Shown piece by piece: positions 1 to 14,209 of a DNA stretch of 64,000 nucleotides (positions within the stretch are counted from its first letter, which is position 1; each line of letters begins with the position of its first letter). Under the pieces are notes generated by a model. The model saw only the letters and a program-made list of their open reading frames with translations. It had not been told where the DNA came from and did no database searches. The position numbers and the translations under genes are program-made. This stretch comes from Moringa oleifera (Eukaryota > Streptophyta > Magnoliopsida > Brassicales > Moringaceae), in NCBI GenBank assembly GCA_021397835.1, contig JAJFZO010000168.1, forward strand, positions 4,278,001 to 4,342,000. Reading direction: 5' to 3'.

Positions 1-1599
1 ACATGTGGAGAGGATTCTCCTTGTTGCATGGTTGCCAAGTCCAAAATCTGGAAGAAAGCAAAAGTGAAAGGGCATGCTATAATAAGGTATCGAGGTTTCT
101 TTTGATTCTAAAGCTAAATAGGTAATTAGAGAAGGCAAGGCTAAGGTAAAGAATGCGCGAGGAATGCTTACAATTATTGTTCTTTTATAGCATGACCAAT
201 AGTCCTCTAGAAATTTTATGTAGCTAGAGCACTTGACCTGGTCTGATCTTTTAAAAGAATGCATGTTCCCAACTGTGAGGTCACCTACTCATTTTCTTTA
301 TTGGGTACAAACTTTTATAATATATGGTAAAGCATGAGAAGTGCTTACCATTATTCTCCTTTTGTAGTGTGCTAAAGGATCCTCTTGTAATTTCACCTAA
401 CTGGAGTACTTGACCTAGTTTGATCTTTTAAAAAGTAGTATTATAAATTACTAAGGGATCGTTTGCTAGGATCCTCTAGTAATTTCACTTAAGTGGAGTA
501 CTTGACCTAGTTTGATTTTTTAAAAAGTTGTATTATCCGTTGCTAAGGGATCCTTTGCTCTTTTTACTTTGTTTATAAAAAATTTTCAAATGCACTGCGA
601 TCCTTTAATCCTTTGTTGTTTTTCTGATATATTGATCTTATCTGATCTAGTCTAACTTTTTTTGAAAACGAAGTCCCTTCTTCAAAATTAAATTATCTCT
701 TAGTGAAATTATCATTGAACTTTATTTTAAGTAGACCCTAAATGAATTAAATGATCTACAATCGTATAAAACACTTTAAACCTTTAGTTGCATTTATTCA
801 TATTATTTTCTTCCTTAAAAAAACACACTTCTAATGTTAATGTCGATTAATTGTTTTTTGATTCAGTTTGGATGAAACATTATAATATTAGTATTATTGT
901 CCATTCTGTAAAATTATAACCAAAAGATATCATGAATGATATACTCTATTTCATAAAAACTTGAAAAAGAATTACTCTATCGAAACTAATTATTGAGATA
1001 TTGTTTTAACTTACTTAAAATTATATATATATATAAATATATATATTATTTATTTTAGAGTATGCTCTTATAATAGAAATCTCTTATGATTTTAAATACC
1101 ATCTTAAATGTTGCTCATTAAAACTCAGGTCATGCATCAGAATCATGGTTAAAATTTTAACTACTTTTATAGGTAACACCAATTATCAATGTTTAGTTTT
1201 TATTTTATTATAAATATTATTCACTTTAAAATGATTTTAAAACACACCCATAAGTCATAATAATTTTAAAGGACATAAAATATTAAAGTTTCAATCCCAT
1301 TTCAACGTACTTACCAAAAACACAATATTTCATGCAAAACATTATATTATATTTATTCAATAGTACACCAGAAAGTCTTCCTGCAATACCCTAGGATAGA
1401 ATATACAATCACAGATTTCATAGGCAACATTCACCACTAATTTTCCGACTGGGGCTACCTCCAGCCAAGGTTTGGAACTACCTTATCTACCTTTGTGTGC
1501 TAAGGATAAACCTTCCCATGCTAAAACTAAGATAACAATCATCAGAATCACTACAGAGACAATAAAGAAATCATGTAACATAAGAGCATGTGGCAAGAT
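1..1599. other. AT-rich intergenic sequence and TPS1 3' flank
   Basis: No coding segment is recognisable here. The left part holds a short tandem repeat listed separately. The stretch from about 560 to 1,400 is strongly A+T rich, with a (TA)n run near 1,024-1,046. On the minus strand an AATAAA (TTTATT on plus at about 1,621-1,626) lies roughly 190 bp beyond the TPS1 stop codon and is a reasonable polyadenylation signal. Another lies near 1,353. Confidence 0.6.
193..560. repeat. 92-bp tandem repeat, two good copies plus a diverged one
   Basis: Copies at about 377-468 and 469-560 share GGATCCTCT, then TAATTTCAC, then GGAGTACTTGACCTAGTTTGAT and TTTTAAAAAGT at the same spacing. A more diverged copy covers about 193-264, with the ACTTGACCTGGTCTGATCTT core still recognisable. 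The next GGATCC, at 548, follows after 79 bp rather than 92, so the last copy is shortened. It is non-coding. Confidence 0.7.
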
Positions 1600-1812
1600 A
1601 CAGAGATTAATGGATGGTTCTTTATTTCCTCTTTCTTTATTCAAGTTGTTTCCTAAAAAGGTTTTCTCCATGAGATGTCCAATTTTATATAATCTTTAGG
1701 AAGAAAAAAGAAAAGAAGATTGAATATTCAGAGAAGATGAGCCTGTAAAATTTAACAGGTAAAGAAACTAGTTTTGTCTGTGTGACGGCAATATCTCTGC
1801 CTGATACCCAAC

Positions 1813-4800
1813 CTAGGATGGATACTCTGCCATCTCTTTTAAGAGGTTGACGACATCTTCTGTTGATCGGAGGAGATATCTAGCATTTGATCGCTTCCGT
1901 CCGACAGCACAAGAGAAGTAATTGTCAGTCTTGAGATCAAGAACTGAAGACCCTTCATGGAGTGACACTCTCTCGTGCATTATTGGCCGCCAAGCTCCTC
2001 TAACCACAGGGTTCACTGCTCTCCTCTCTAAAGTTGACAGAGACCTTTGTTTCTTAAGTCGCACTGCCTTGGACCCAGACCCAGCATTACGTGGTATGGG
2101 TGGCACAAGAGGGTCAGCTACTTTGGTCCGTATAGTGGACTGGGTCTCAGAAGGAAGCTCTGGCTCAAAAAATGTATAAACATCTTCATCCTGAACGTAC
2201 AACAGGTATCACAAAATGCTGAAACAAAAAATATGCAACCTTCTGACAAGTTACATTAAGACACACCTTCCCCAGGAAGTGCCCAATACATAGGACATAA
2301 TCGATGGGTGCCTTCATGCCCTTGTTATGAACTACTTCACCTAAGATGCGATCAATTGCTGCACCCTGTATACGGTGAAAAATGTCAAATGGGGCTTGTG
2401 ATCCTTGTTCAATAACACATAAGGATATTGGGTGTGCTGCTAACCAATTGAAAAGTACCTTTGTCACGCCAACAGCTCGGACCTCAACAGATCGGCTACC
2501 TTGGACAACATCAAGGGCTGCATTGGAGATGGGGCCTGTCCACAGATGCTGCAACATATCCCTTGCTTGAAGTCTTCCAAACTCAACATCTAAATTTATA
2601 GTTTTATCAACAGTGATTGGAAGCATAACAGTAGAAAATACCTGGAAAGAAATCATAAAGAAAGAAATGGAAGTGTATCCGTAGTCAATTACCTGCATAT
2701 TTGTAACTCCATACAAGTGAAGTTTCACGAAGCTCAAAATGTGATCTAGGCGTTCTTTCAGTGAAATACTCAAACACATGCTGGATTCATGAATTAGCAT
2801 GAGGGGTTTTAGCATCCACAGGATATCATTTTGGGTCACATATTAAATTGTGCATAAATAATATATAACCTTCACGCTGTCAACCCAATCCAAATTCAGA
2901 TTTTCTGGCATTGTTGTCATCCATTCTCCTGTTGTAAGACGCAAAAACATTCCATTTTCTGCTGCCAGCCACATGTTATATTCACCGAAGTTCTGTAACG
3001 CAGGTTATTAGTCCAAAGGAAAAGCATACAAATGATAGAAAGTATGACCGTTCCAGAAACAGTACATCATCCAGGACACTTCTATCACTTCCACTAATGA
3101 CAACAGTTGTTGTCTTCGGATCATCACATAGCTTCTTCAAGGGTTCTTTTAAATCTGGGTGCAACTTTAGCTCCATTTCTCTTATTTGGTCACCCCTTCT
3201 CCCCAAGGTATTTACCGGTTGGGTCAATGTTGCATTGAACCCCTGTAACATTAAAGCATGACAAAGTCAAAAACAAAGATAATTGTCTAGATTAAGAAAA
3301 ACTAAGCAACCTTCCTACTTATCTGAATGCTAATGAATTTATTTCATGGAATTGGCAGAGTTTCTTGGCTTAGATAAGAAAAATGTAATTTCTAATGAAT
3401 TTCAGCTATTTGAAACTCTAAATGTTATTCAGAAAAGAAAAGAAAAGAAAAAGCAAGATAAGGAATTTTAAAACAAAAAGATAAAAGAACATACCAATAT
3501 GAGCAGTCGATTATTGGATTGTAAATAACGATCAACTGCAACTTTGATTGGAAGAGTAGGTGGAACTTGTCTTGTCCTTAGTTGAGCTTCAACAATGGTG
3601 TCATTAAGCTCACTAATGAACAAAAGAAACCATCAAAATTAGAATGAGCTCTGAAAGCACCGCCAGGGGTGGGATTTCAGATGACAAGTGGATGAATTGA
3701 TTCAAGTAAGGCAAAGTGCTATAGCCATGTGAATCAAATTTTCATGCTCAGTCATCAATGTTATTGTCTATAAAGTTTAACTTCAACCAAGCTACAAAAG
3801 ATATCTGGTTTTCAATTTCTCATCTTGCACCAGGAATGAAATTTGTTCATTTTTCAACAAATTACACATATTATTCAAGTACAGTGCTTTTTCTTATCAA
3901 GCAGAAGAGTCAGCTTTCTCTTTAGTTGGTCCAAGAAAAAGCAAAGAGCTTATGGAAATAGCCTCCCTCCCTCCGTATGTCTGTAAGGGTGTGGCTGTAG
4001 GTGTGATATGGATTCAAAAAATGTAAGAGTAGTTTCACCTTTGAAACATTTGATGAGAAAGTTGATGACCTAGAATTGGGATATAAACTCTACAAGCTAA
4101 GGAAATTGCAGCAGCAAGATCTGAACAAACCTTACGAAGGTTGCAGCCCATTCTTGTGATGTGTGAGTGGTGACATACATGAAGTTGTGGTGGTGCCGTT
4201 TTTCTCTTTCATTAGCTGGCATATTCAAAGCATATCCTATGGAAGCAGCTACTTCAATGACATTCCAAGGGTTTACCAAGAGAGCCCCAGCACCAAGTGA
4301 CTGAGCAGCACCTGCAAACTACAAATGTAAAAGAACGTTTCCGTTAGCATTTTACAATGTCATAATAATTATTAGAAAAACAAATAAATATGGTGCATGA
4401 CACAGAAGGAAGCTATAGGACCCTAAAATTGAAACAAAACAATACAATATTTGAATCAGAAAAAGAGAACATGATGATTCATCTATCACAAGACATTCAC
4501 ATAAACAGTTTACTGATTACAGTTTTTTTCCTGAAATAATATTCTAAATTCTCTGTAAACATCAGAGATATTAAGATATCCCAAGCTCTAAAACTGAAAA
4601 AATGTGGTAAACTTTTGATGCTAGACAGACTCATAGTGAATAGAAACTAATAGAGTCTAAATTTGTAATGGTGGTAAATATTGTGTCCATGCACCAATAA
4701 TTGGGAAAAGAAACTCAATGCGGGCACACAATCTCAAGAACCAATTAATTATCAAACCTAATTACAAGATATGTGTTTTGTGTGTGTGTGTGTGTGTGTG

Positions 4801-7800
4801 TGAGTATGTACATGTCCACAGAGAGAGAGAGAGAGAGAAGAAACAGATGTACAATATTGGGAAAGATAACCGCATATTGTTACAACAAGAAATGAAATTG
4901 TAAGATAGTGATCTATATTTTAAGTCAAAACAATGCTATATAGTATGTTTTTATGCATTGGCCTCATGCTATTGCCTTCCCCCTTACTGTCTTTCACATC
5001 GTTCTCTGGGCAGTTCTGATTTTGATAGCATTATCTAGTACGTCCACCCAAAAAACCTGCGTAATTAGGTATTGCAGAGTATGAAGACTAACAGGTTTCA
5101 GAGGGAACCTGAAGTCTAATATCTAACAAGATGTACCCTGCAGTTTCAGGGGAAAAAAGCTCAATGTTATCATGTTAATTTCATACCCTAGGGCACACAA
5201 TTCCATCATTTTTTCTGTACCCCATAAGACAAAACCAGCTTTTATTTTTCATGTATCTGAGAAGTATTATTTGCTTTCAACATGCGCATAACAGGATGCC
5301 ATCATTGAAATGAAATGACCACTACAAGACTCACAGCATTATTTGTGCATAATGAGGCTAAGTGCACCTTATTTTTTTCCCCCTACTTTGTGCATAATGA
5401 GGCTAAGTGCACCTTAGTTTCCTGTCCCTGTTGCTATAAATGCCACAAATGTAATTATTACTAGTTTGCAGAATGAAATTGCGCAGCCCATTTAAATGGA
5501 GCAACAGAGAAATGAAACAATAAGTTAATCAGTTTTTCTGTTTCTTCAATTATTCACTTCTTATGGCTCCCAGTTACAAGTTGATCTGACTATTGCATCC
5601 TAGTACTTGAACTCATTTTTCCCTCTCATTCATCTTCATTCGTCATTCCATCTGTTCATCATTTCTATTTTATTTTCAGATTCTCCGCAGATGACATCTT
5701 CTCCAGATAAGAAGATGGCATTGGTATACAAGTTATGCCAGCTTAACTTCCTAGAAAGAACTTGTAGGCTGCCATACTAATGTGCTATCATCCTAATGAG
5801 ATAAGAGCTCTTCGTACACGAAATAAATTAAGATGAAAACATTTAGTCAAAAATATGCATGAACTACACAGAAATTACAAATTTAAGCAACTAATTTTGA
5901 TCCTACTGGAGTTAACTATATATTCTCTGCTTCTCATCCCTTCTTTCTTTTGATAGAAGTACCCCATCCTTAAATTAGTAATTGCTAAGATATCTAGTAA
6001 ATATTTCTTTGTGGACTACTTATTTCAGTAATATTTACACCAAATGAAAACAGCAGTCTAGATCATCCGGGTGAAAGTATTTGGAATTAAGCAACAGAGA
6101 CCATTGATTATACTAAATGAAATCCTTGAAGATAAAAACAATGGATTTTCCAGATATTCCATTTTTTATTGCTGAATTTAGCATGCAAAAAAATTTTCTC
6201 CCTATCTTCAAGACTTAAGGAAATTAAAACACCAAAGAAGGGGGGAGAGCCTATCTCCTCTCTGGGAGATGGCTGGTGCCTTTGGTGCTTTCACAGGACT
6301 TCACAAAATTCAAAAATTGCTTCATTTTCTCCATACAATCACTCCGCTTCTATTCCTTTGTTTTTCACTTATGAAAAACACAATTTCTAAATACCAAAAA
6401 AAAAAAAATAAATAAAAGTAATCTTAAAAGTAATTAGTGAAAGGAATGAAGTACCTCGCTTAGAATAAGAACCCCTTTCTTGTAAGCTTGACAGGCAACA
6501 AACTCATAGCTCACAAGGTTCATTCCATCCCGCAAAGATGTAACAAGTGCCACATCTATAAAAGAATAGTGTCCCAAAAAGTTAAACTAGAAGACAGTCA
6601 CAAATAAGCAGCTTATTCAATTAAATAATGAAAGTTTAAGCACTTCTTGCCCTGGAGGCTAGCGTGTAAGAATCTGGTTGACTTTAAGGGCACAAATGAT
6701 TTTCAACCTTATCTGGAGTACATTCATCTATTTGTTCATATTGAGAGGTCCGCTTAATAAAGTATTACTCTCTCTAGATTTTGGTGATTGTGGTGCATTG
6801 GTGTTTTACAAGAGGTTGGGCTTTGATTATGAAATTATTTTAAGTTTTTTTACCAAGAAACCGCCCCGGCTTCTTTCTTTCTTTCTCATAATCTCACTGT
6901 TCTTCTTCGAATTCCTTAGTCTTTTTTATCTCCTATTTGCTTCCAGAAATCGTGCACCCCTTGTACCTCTCTGACATCATACCCTAATCAGATCAGTTCT
7001 AATCCCTTCCTGCAAATCTTAATCTTTTTCCTCCCGAAGTTGAAACCCCAGAACGCCTACTTTTCTCAATTTTAAGCCTACCACAAAATCGGAGACATTC
7101 TGCCAATCTATCCTACATCAGATAGTAAATCACAAGCATAGTAAATTGAGGAACTAAATCATATTCCATGATCATAATCATCAGCATGTGTTATTGCACA
7201 ATTTACTGGCATGAGAATGAAGGATCTCTACATCATAGGACTTTCCAATATTTATTTATTTTGATTTACAACTTCAGTGCCACATCCATCATATTTGGAG
7301 TGAACAAAGTAAACAAATTATCAGAAAATTGGATACCTAGAAAAAATTGATCAAATAAAAAAAGAAGATGTGGTGATTAAGAGCATTATGGCACAAAAAT
7401 GATTACCAGTGACAGCATATAGAGCACATAAGGCATAAAAGTCCAGAGATCGATCCTGTATACGGAGGAAAATGCTTCAGAAAGCTTCAAAGAATCAGTC
7501 AACAACACTAGGAAAAATATAATTCAAGGAAAAATGAGGAAAGAACTTATAGCCAATAAGACTAAAAGGCAAAGATTGCAAAACCCATTCGCTTAGGCAG
7601 TTTACCAACTGTTCTCAACTTCTTAGTCAAGGATAGAAGCAAGTACAGAAATCATAATAAATTATTTTTAACAGCTTCTAACATTATTTAACGATATTCT
7701 GCTTCAGCATGCCAGAGTAACTTATCATAGTGGTGTGAAAGCAAACTCAAAGCTGAGCATGTGAAAAAGCACAGCTTTTCCTGAGTAACAGATACTCAAG

Positions 7801-10800
7801 ACAGATGGATAAAAATATTTGATTAGTGATCATGCACAAAATCTGTTCCTTCTCATGGCCATCTGAAGTATTATTCATTTAGACCACAGCTGCATTGGTT
7901 TGTCCTGTGTTACAAAGTTGGCTCAAGACCTTAAAAGCCATCTCATAGGTAGGAAGATGGAGCTAAATTTATATTACATCATAAGTGAGTGACCGATATG
8001 GGATTGTATCTTTCTATCCATTTTTGGAACCTACACTCAGGATGGAATCTATTGGAATCTACTTCTAAACGTTTTCTTACAAAATCCCAATATATTGTCT
8101 ATGTAATTGACTAGTAATTTATTGTTAAAAATCAACCAGAACACATAACATATGACATTCTTTTTTTTTATCAGAAACATATAAGATTCATTAATTAAAG
8201 AACTAAAAAAGTAGGAAATTTTGATTTATAGCAAATCTAACAACTCAACTTTGATACATTCATATTTACAGCGCAATTGACTATGTCAATTATCCATTAT
8301 GTTGTAGTATTTTACACTTTCCATCATAATTCTTAAATCTACAAAGTTGCATCCAGAAGGTTTCTCCAAGAGGATACTATGGACTAGGAAGAGAATCGAA
8401 GTGTTCTCAAATCAATTGTCAACTTCATCATGTATGATTGAGATAGTTAATTACCAAAGCAAACAAGGTAAAAACAAACCAGATGATGTAAAGGAACAGC
8501 AGTAAGTGTTCCGAATCTTCCATTTATGCGCCCGACAATCTCATGAACCTGGCTTGTGAGCTTCTGATCTGCCAAAACAGATGAAAGATGAACTAAAAAC
8601 ATGTTCTCTATGCAATACAATACATAGAGTGAAAGATAAAAGTCTATCCAGGCCGTCAAAAAAAAGTAAATTGAGTGATTGTTACTTCAAGTTGAAATTA
8701 CGTGGAAATCTTGAGCAAATGAATAATAAAATACTAGAAAAAGGAATCATAAAATCATCCACTTGATAAAACTGATTAATAGAAACTCATCAAGACTTGG
8801 TTAACCATTATTTGAAAAACTGGTCACTCAAAACACATTTGTGTGACCATAACAAAAATTTCCAAAAGCGGGGACAAGAAAATCTTGGTCCTTGAGATGA
8901 CATAAATAGTTCCAGACAATGTCACAGGCAAGAAGGGGTAGTTCACGCCCTAAGCATAACAATACGATATTATCTTTTTGCAGAAATAGAAAAGGATATA
9001 TGCCTTAGTTTATCAAACTCTAGTCGATTAATTCATCCAAAATAACTGTATGTACATTGGTTGCTGACAGAACAGAAGAGAAGATATGGAAAGGACATTG
9101 TTTAATGCCTTTCCGTTGTAAAGCAAGAAAACTAGACTCCAATTAACTATTAACAGACATATTGAAGAGAGTGAGTGTGATCATTAAATTGGAGATGTTA
9201 ACAGACATATCGAGAAAAGAGGTTATCAAACCTTAATCTAATGATTCATCAGCATCCTACACGAGCAAGTTTCATATACACTACAAAAGATAAGTGATAC
9301 ATATAGATATTTCTCGGATCGGACATACACTCAGGAACATCTGTCCTTGTTGGCACAGCAATCTGCAACAGAACTACTTTATCACGCCAATTTGGATTTT
9401 CCTCGAGGAATTTTTCAAAAGCCAAAATCTTTTGCGGGATTCCCTTAATCATATCAAGACGATCAACACCTAACATTACCTGCCCATAAACCAACTGTGA
9501 ATTTCATCATCCAAAAACCAATACCTGACAGCAGCAAGCATATCAGTTGACACTATAAAAATTTAAAGGTTGACATCAACAATTTTATTTTTCCTCCTTT
9601 CGGTGATAACCAAGGTATCATCAACATAAATTAAACAAAACCATCTGCTCATGTATAGAATAGCTAAATAAGCTCCTAGCGCATAGAACCATAGCCATTC
9701 AAAAGTTTTATATCAGAATAACCAAACGTAGAAAACTAGTCTAATGTCTATGACATGATATAGTTAAAGAAAAATGAACATATAATTTCAAACGTAAAAA
9801 CAAGGGCAACAATATCAGTGTGTAATTTAAAGAAAAAAATCAAATTGAAATTCAGTGCACAATTATAAGAAACTATCAGTGCATCGTGAAGCACGCAGAT
9901 GAAAGAAACAAGTAGATGCAGTTAACTGAACATGGATAGACAGCTCTGTAATTGTTGTTTTATGAAAATTTAATTAAAATTTCAGGTATAACAGCAGAAT
10001 GTTAAAGACATATGTTAAGATAAAGCGAAATACTACTACTAAGATTAACTAGATGTAATGATTTTCATAGAAGCACACAGCTCACACACACCTTACGCCC
10101 AGCAAATCTTTGTTTAAGTTCTCTTATGTGATCCTGGACTTGAGGGAGTTCAAGAGCTCCAATGAACCGATCAGAGTCAATTCCAATAGGAAACTGTAAT
10201 TTTAAGCTCCCCAAAAGAGGGGAAAAAGGTTGGCATCATTAGGAAAATTCAGTGGGGCCATATTAACAGATATATTCAATGCTGACAAACCTATGCAATT
10301 GGGGAAATTAAATCACTGTTGTGCAAGATTGTAGATAACAGAGAAAGAGTAAGAAAATGGTAAACTGATTTATACCGCAGCCACACGGGTCAGCTTTCCT
10401 TGATCCTCCACTCCTTCAGGTGTGCCCTCAAGACCAAGAATACGAGTACAGGCACTTTCAAAATGTCTTGCATAATCATAGGTGTGAAAGCTGGAAAGTA
10501 AAGCAACCAGCATTTAATAGAATAGCAGTAGAGTGGACAAGTTGAGAACCAGAAAAACACACCAGATTTGATCCCACTGATATTAATGCAGTAAATAGAT
10601 TTCACTTCATGACATGCCAAAAGCAGACTGATGGAAACTCCCTTCACAATTAGGGGCTACTTTTTGTGTGTTGAAACAAATGCATAATCACAGAGAAGGA
10701 AAAAGATAATCACTTCAGCCAGAGTTCAGATTGAATGAGTCAACTGACCAAGTGGTAGTGAGGATAAGAGCAAAGATCCTTTGAGTGAATCCAATGTACA

Positions 10801-13340
10801 AATGAATATAGAGTTCAGATTAAATGCTATGTTATTATCCTGAAACTCTAAGCTCTCAGTAAATACTACCCCTAAGTAGGGCATAACATAAGAGCACAGA
10901 ACATAAATATTTTGTGATTGATCCCCATGCATGTTTGCAGAAAAGATGGATTAAAGTAATTCAATTCAGTTAGATACGAAAATGCACACGTGTGAAAGTG
11001 TCTGAAGATAGTATATGACTATAGGAACAGAATGTTTTTAATATCTGTAAATTAGAAAGTAGACAAGACAAACTGGTTTCTCATGCACATGGGTAATGAG
11101 AATACTTCTCAAGTCAAAGTCTGCAGACTTGATGTTTCTGATAGACAGTTAGAATCCAACATCAAAACTATTTATGACAATTAGAATCCACATCAAAACG
11201 ATTTATGACCCAGGTACCAGAACACAAGATTTTAAAAAACCCCAAAGCCCTTGCATGCTTGAATGTGACAGTTTCTCTTGAGGTGAACCCTCTATGAAAG
11301 TTTTAACTGAGTGAAATCCCAGATCCTGTTTCATGCTTCTTCTATGTTTTGTAAGTGAACACTTGACAATTAACAATTCTATGAAAAACTATGACAAAGT
11401 ATATATCTGATTTGAACTCTGACGAACCAATATGGAGAATCTCGTCCAGAAAATATATAGGCAAAGTCCTAGGTTTTCCATGATGTCAACTCTAGGTCAC
11501 TTTTACTAACAATTTAACTATAGACAACTCCATGAACCACAACCTCTGTAACAAAAAAGGGAATCTAACATAGCCAATACATAGGATCTCATTCAAGGGA
11601 TATAAAAGCATAAATTGGAGAGTCAAAAAGAATTCATTGGGTTCAAGGATTCACTCATAAATACTTCAAGAAGTTGAAGGTATATAGCATTTTCCAGCGG
11701 CAGTTCTCTTTCTTTCTGCAAGTTGCAATCATTTCCTTCAACTGCAGCCTATGTTGCCCAGCAATAAGCCCCCAGCCAAGAAGGGACACACAGTTTTAAA
11801 CCCTCTAGGACCAAAAATCCCCGGGTTAGCCAAGGAAACAAAGGAGGAAAAAGAATATCCTTCTTCACTGAGGTCTTACAGGGAAAACAAGCTAACATAT
11901 AAGGAAAACTAGCATTACTATAATTTAAAAAAAAGGGTCTTCCCACAAATGAATAACTAAGTACTATTTAGATTATTGTCCAACACACGAAATGTAATAA
12001 AGCAGACAAGAAGAGAAATTGCAAACATTTAAAGGCCTATGCTGCAAAGTAAAGGACTTTACCCAACTAAATCAGCAGCAAGAACAGATCTTAGCAATTC
12101 TGATCGAGATGGCAGGGTTCTATGTATTTCTGAGGAGGGAAAGGGTGTATGAAGGAACCAGCCAACTTTCATCTTACTGTTATATTCTTTTAGACATTGT
12201 GGAAGAAACATTAGGTGATAATCATGGCACCAAACAACATCACCATCTTCATAATGTTTGTTCACCACATCAGCAAACATTTGGTTTGCCTTCTTATATG
12301 CATCAAATTGAGACTGAAAACTACGGGTGGTTGCAAGGCGATCTTCTTGTGGAAGCCCAAGATAATGGAAAAGAGGCCATAAGATGTTGTTACAATAACC
12401 ATTGTAATATTGATGAACTATTTCCTCATCAAGAAATACTGGGATGCACCTCTGCAGTCAGTGGAATAAAGTCAGGAGAGAGAATATCATACATTCACAC
12501 ATGTAAGCTCACAGGAGAGTTAAACAACAATATTGTGATTTAAGATTATGAGTTAAATGCTTATAATGCATCAGTTTGACAGGAACTCCAAGATGTAACC
12601 AACATTTTAAAAACCTTTTCAGCTAATGCTTTTGTTAGTGCTCTTTTTCCAACATCATCAGGTACATTGACACCAGCCCAACCAATCCATCTAGCTTCGA
12701 ATTCCTTCACGCCTTCAAGATAATAACCAAGCTTCAGTTTGACTAAACTTCACAGCTAAAACAAAGCATGCAGTTAAACTATACTTTGTATAAAAGATAA
12801 CAGAAATAAGCAATATGTCATCATGTGAACTACACAACATAGTGACAATATTATATAAATACACACACACACACATAGACACATGCCACTTAAACAAAGA
12901 ACCAAGAGAAATAAAGGGATAATACAAGAGGAACTCAAAGGATAAGTTAAGCCAATATTCTGGTCACACTAACCCAGAAGCGCACTGACTAGGCCTCCTA
13001 CACTTATCTCAAGCTGCCATGAGTCCTCTCCTTGCCTCACAGCAGAGACTGGCAGCCTGTTGGCTACCACCAGTAAACGCTGTTTAGAAGTCCGCCCATC
13101 CTGTTTTTCACGCCCGTCACCTGAAGTCCTTGCTGCTGCAACCCCTTCTTGGGATTCTTCCTCAAAAGACAGGCCCATATTTTCACCATCAGTTAGAGAT
13201 AGCTCATTGCCAAAGAAATCTGACTCACCCTCATTTGGACTCAAAGACCTGTTTAGTTTCCTTAGCTCCCTTTCTCTAAGAAGCCTTTCCAATCTCGTTC
13301 TAGGTGTTAAAGGACTGCAATTAAACTTGTTTCCTGGCAT
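1813..13340 (-). CDS. TPS1: Trehalose-6-phosphate synthase, class I (TPS1-like), 17 coding exons
   Basis: Predicted to make trehalose 6-phosphate from UDP-glucose and glucose 6-phosphate, a cytosolic sugar-signalling metabolite. Coding exons: 13340-12974, 12712-12615, 12451-12063, 10490-10376, 10193-10092, 9479-9329, 8568-8480, 7455-7407, 6555-6455, 4318-4131, 3612-3495, 3242-3066, 2992-2870, 2780-2693, 2589-2459, 2365-2267, 2190-1813. All junctions are GT..AG and the phases close on 920 aa, close to the about 940 aa of Arabidopsis TPS1. The ATG gives MPGNKF, the family N-terminus. The basic [14 protein letters not shown] extension (residues ~20-35) marks class I. The GT20 synthase domain runs from about residue 95 ([11 protein letters not shown]) to 550 and includes [31 protein letters not shown] and [14 protein letters not shown] phosphatase-like domain and a C-terminal [18 protein letters not shown] segment follow. 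Splice sites are inferred, not observed. Confidence 0.95.
4778..4838. repeat. Compound (GT)n-(GA)n microsatellite in TPS1 intron
   Basis: An alternating TG run (about 4,779-4,802) is followed after a short spacer by an AG run (about 4,819-4,838). It lies in the 2.1-kb intron between coding exons 9 and 10 of TPS1. It is likely length-polymorphic and has no visible function. Confidence 0.85.
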
Positions 13341-14070
13341 GTGATCTGTCTGCAACAAAGCCTACAATTTGCAAATTGCCACCAGGTAATGCCAACAAAG
13401 TAGATATTCTCATTTATGCGATAAATTAGCTAGACTACAACTTCAACAACAACACATTCACACTTGGGTACCAAGCAAAAAGCACAAGTACACCGAACTA
13501 ATTCGAATTTGTTCAAAGTTCTAAGAAGTTCAAAAGATCAATTCACCCATGTTAAAAGCATTTCACTCTGGCAGTTAAGCAATGGGAAATATGTTAGTTC
13601 AGCTCACATAAGCAATATTCAATCAATTTCTTTGTGAACCGGTGAAGATTACCATAATAAACTAAACAATGTAATTATGTAAGCTCAACAGAATTATCAG
13701 AGTTCAAGAGAAGAATAAGCAATAAACTTTGATCCAGTACCGAACACGAATATAAAGTTCTCAGGTTACATCCCTCTACCAAATCATTTATTTGACACAG
13801 AGGACAAACCACCAAACACGACCAAAAAGAAAACTATAAGTATGTTGGTGCAAGCATTAATGCACTCATGAACATATAAATGAAACATGAAAAGACGTCG
13901 TTTCAATCTCTGCAAACGCGAAAACGACATCAAATTTAAAACATAGGTACAAAACGAACATAGGGTGGAAGTAACCAGATGACCCAAAACAAAAGCAAAA
14001 GCAAGAACAATAAAAACTTGTTTAAGAATGAAGTAAATCGAAAGAAATAAACCCATTTCCGGATATTACC

Positions 14071-14200
14071 AGATTGCGTTGCAGAATGCCGATCTCCTTA
14101 GATTTTTTCACATTCATGACTAAATTGTGAGAGAGAGAATGGTGAGAGAAGCCATATGGAGACGAGAGAGCAACTTGGCAGTGCGATATTTTAGGGGGCT
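14071..14200 (-). other. Probable non-coding first exon of TPS1
   Basis: On the minus strand a good donor (CTG then GTAATATCC) ends a possible leader exon at about 14,071. The matching acceptor (TTTGTTGCAG) lies at 13,350, nine bases before the TPS1 ATG at 13,340. The result is a 5'-UTR intron of about 0.7 kb, as is common in TPS1 genes. The transcription start is not resolved; the upper limit is a guess. Confidence 0.5.
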
Positions 14201-14209
14201 GTGGACAGG

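Noticed and set aside
12019..12543. Plus-strand open frame of 174 codons
   Set aside because: It is the antisense shadow of TPS1 coding exon 3 and its flanks; the minus strand carries the conserved GT20 motifs.
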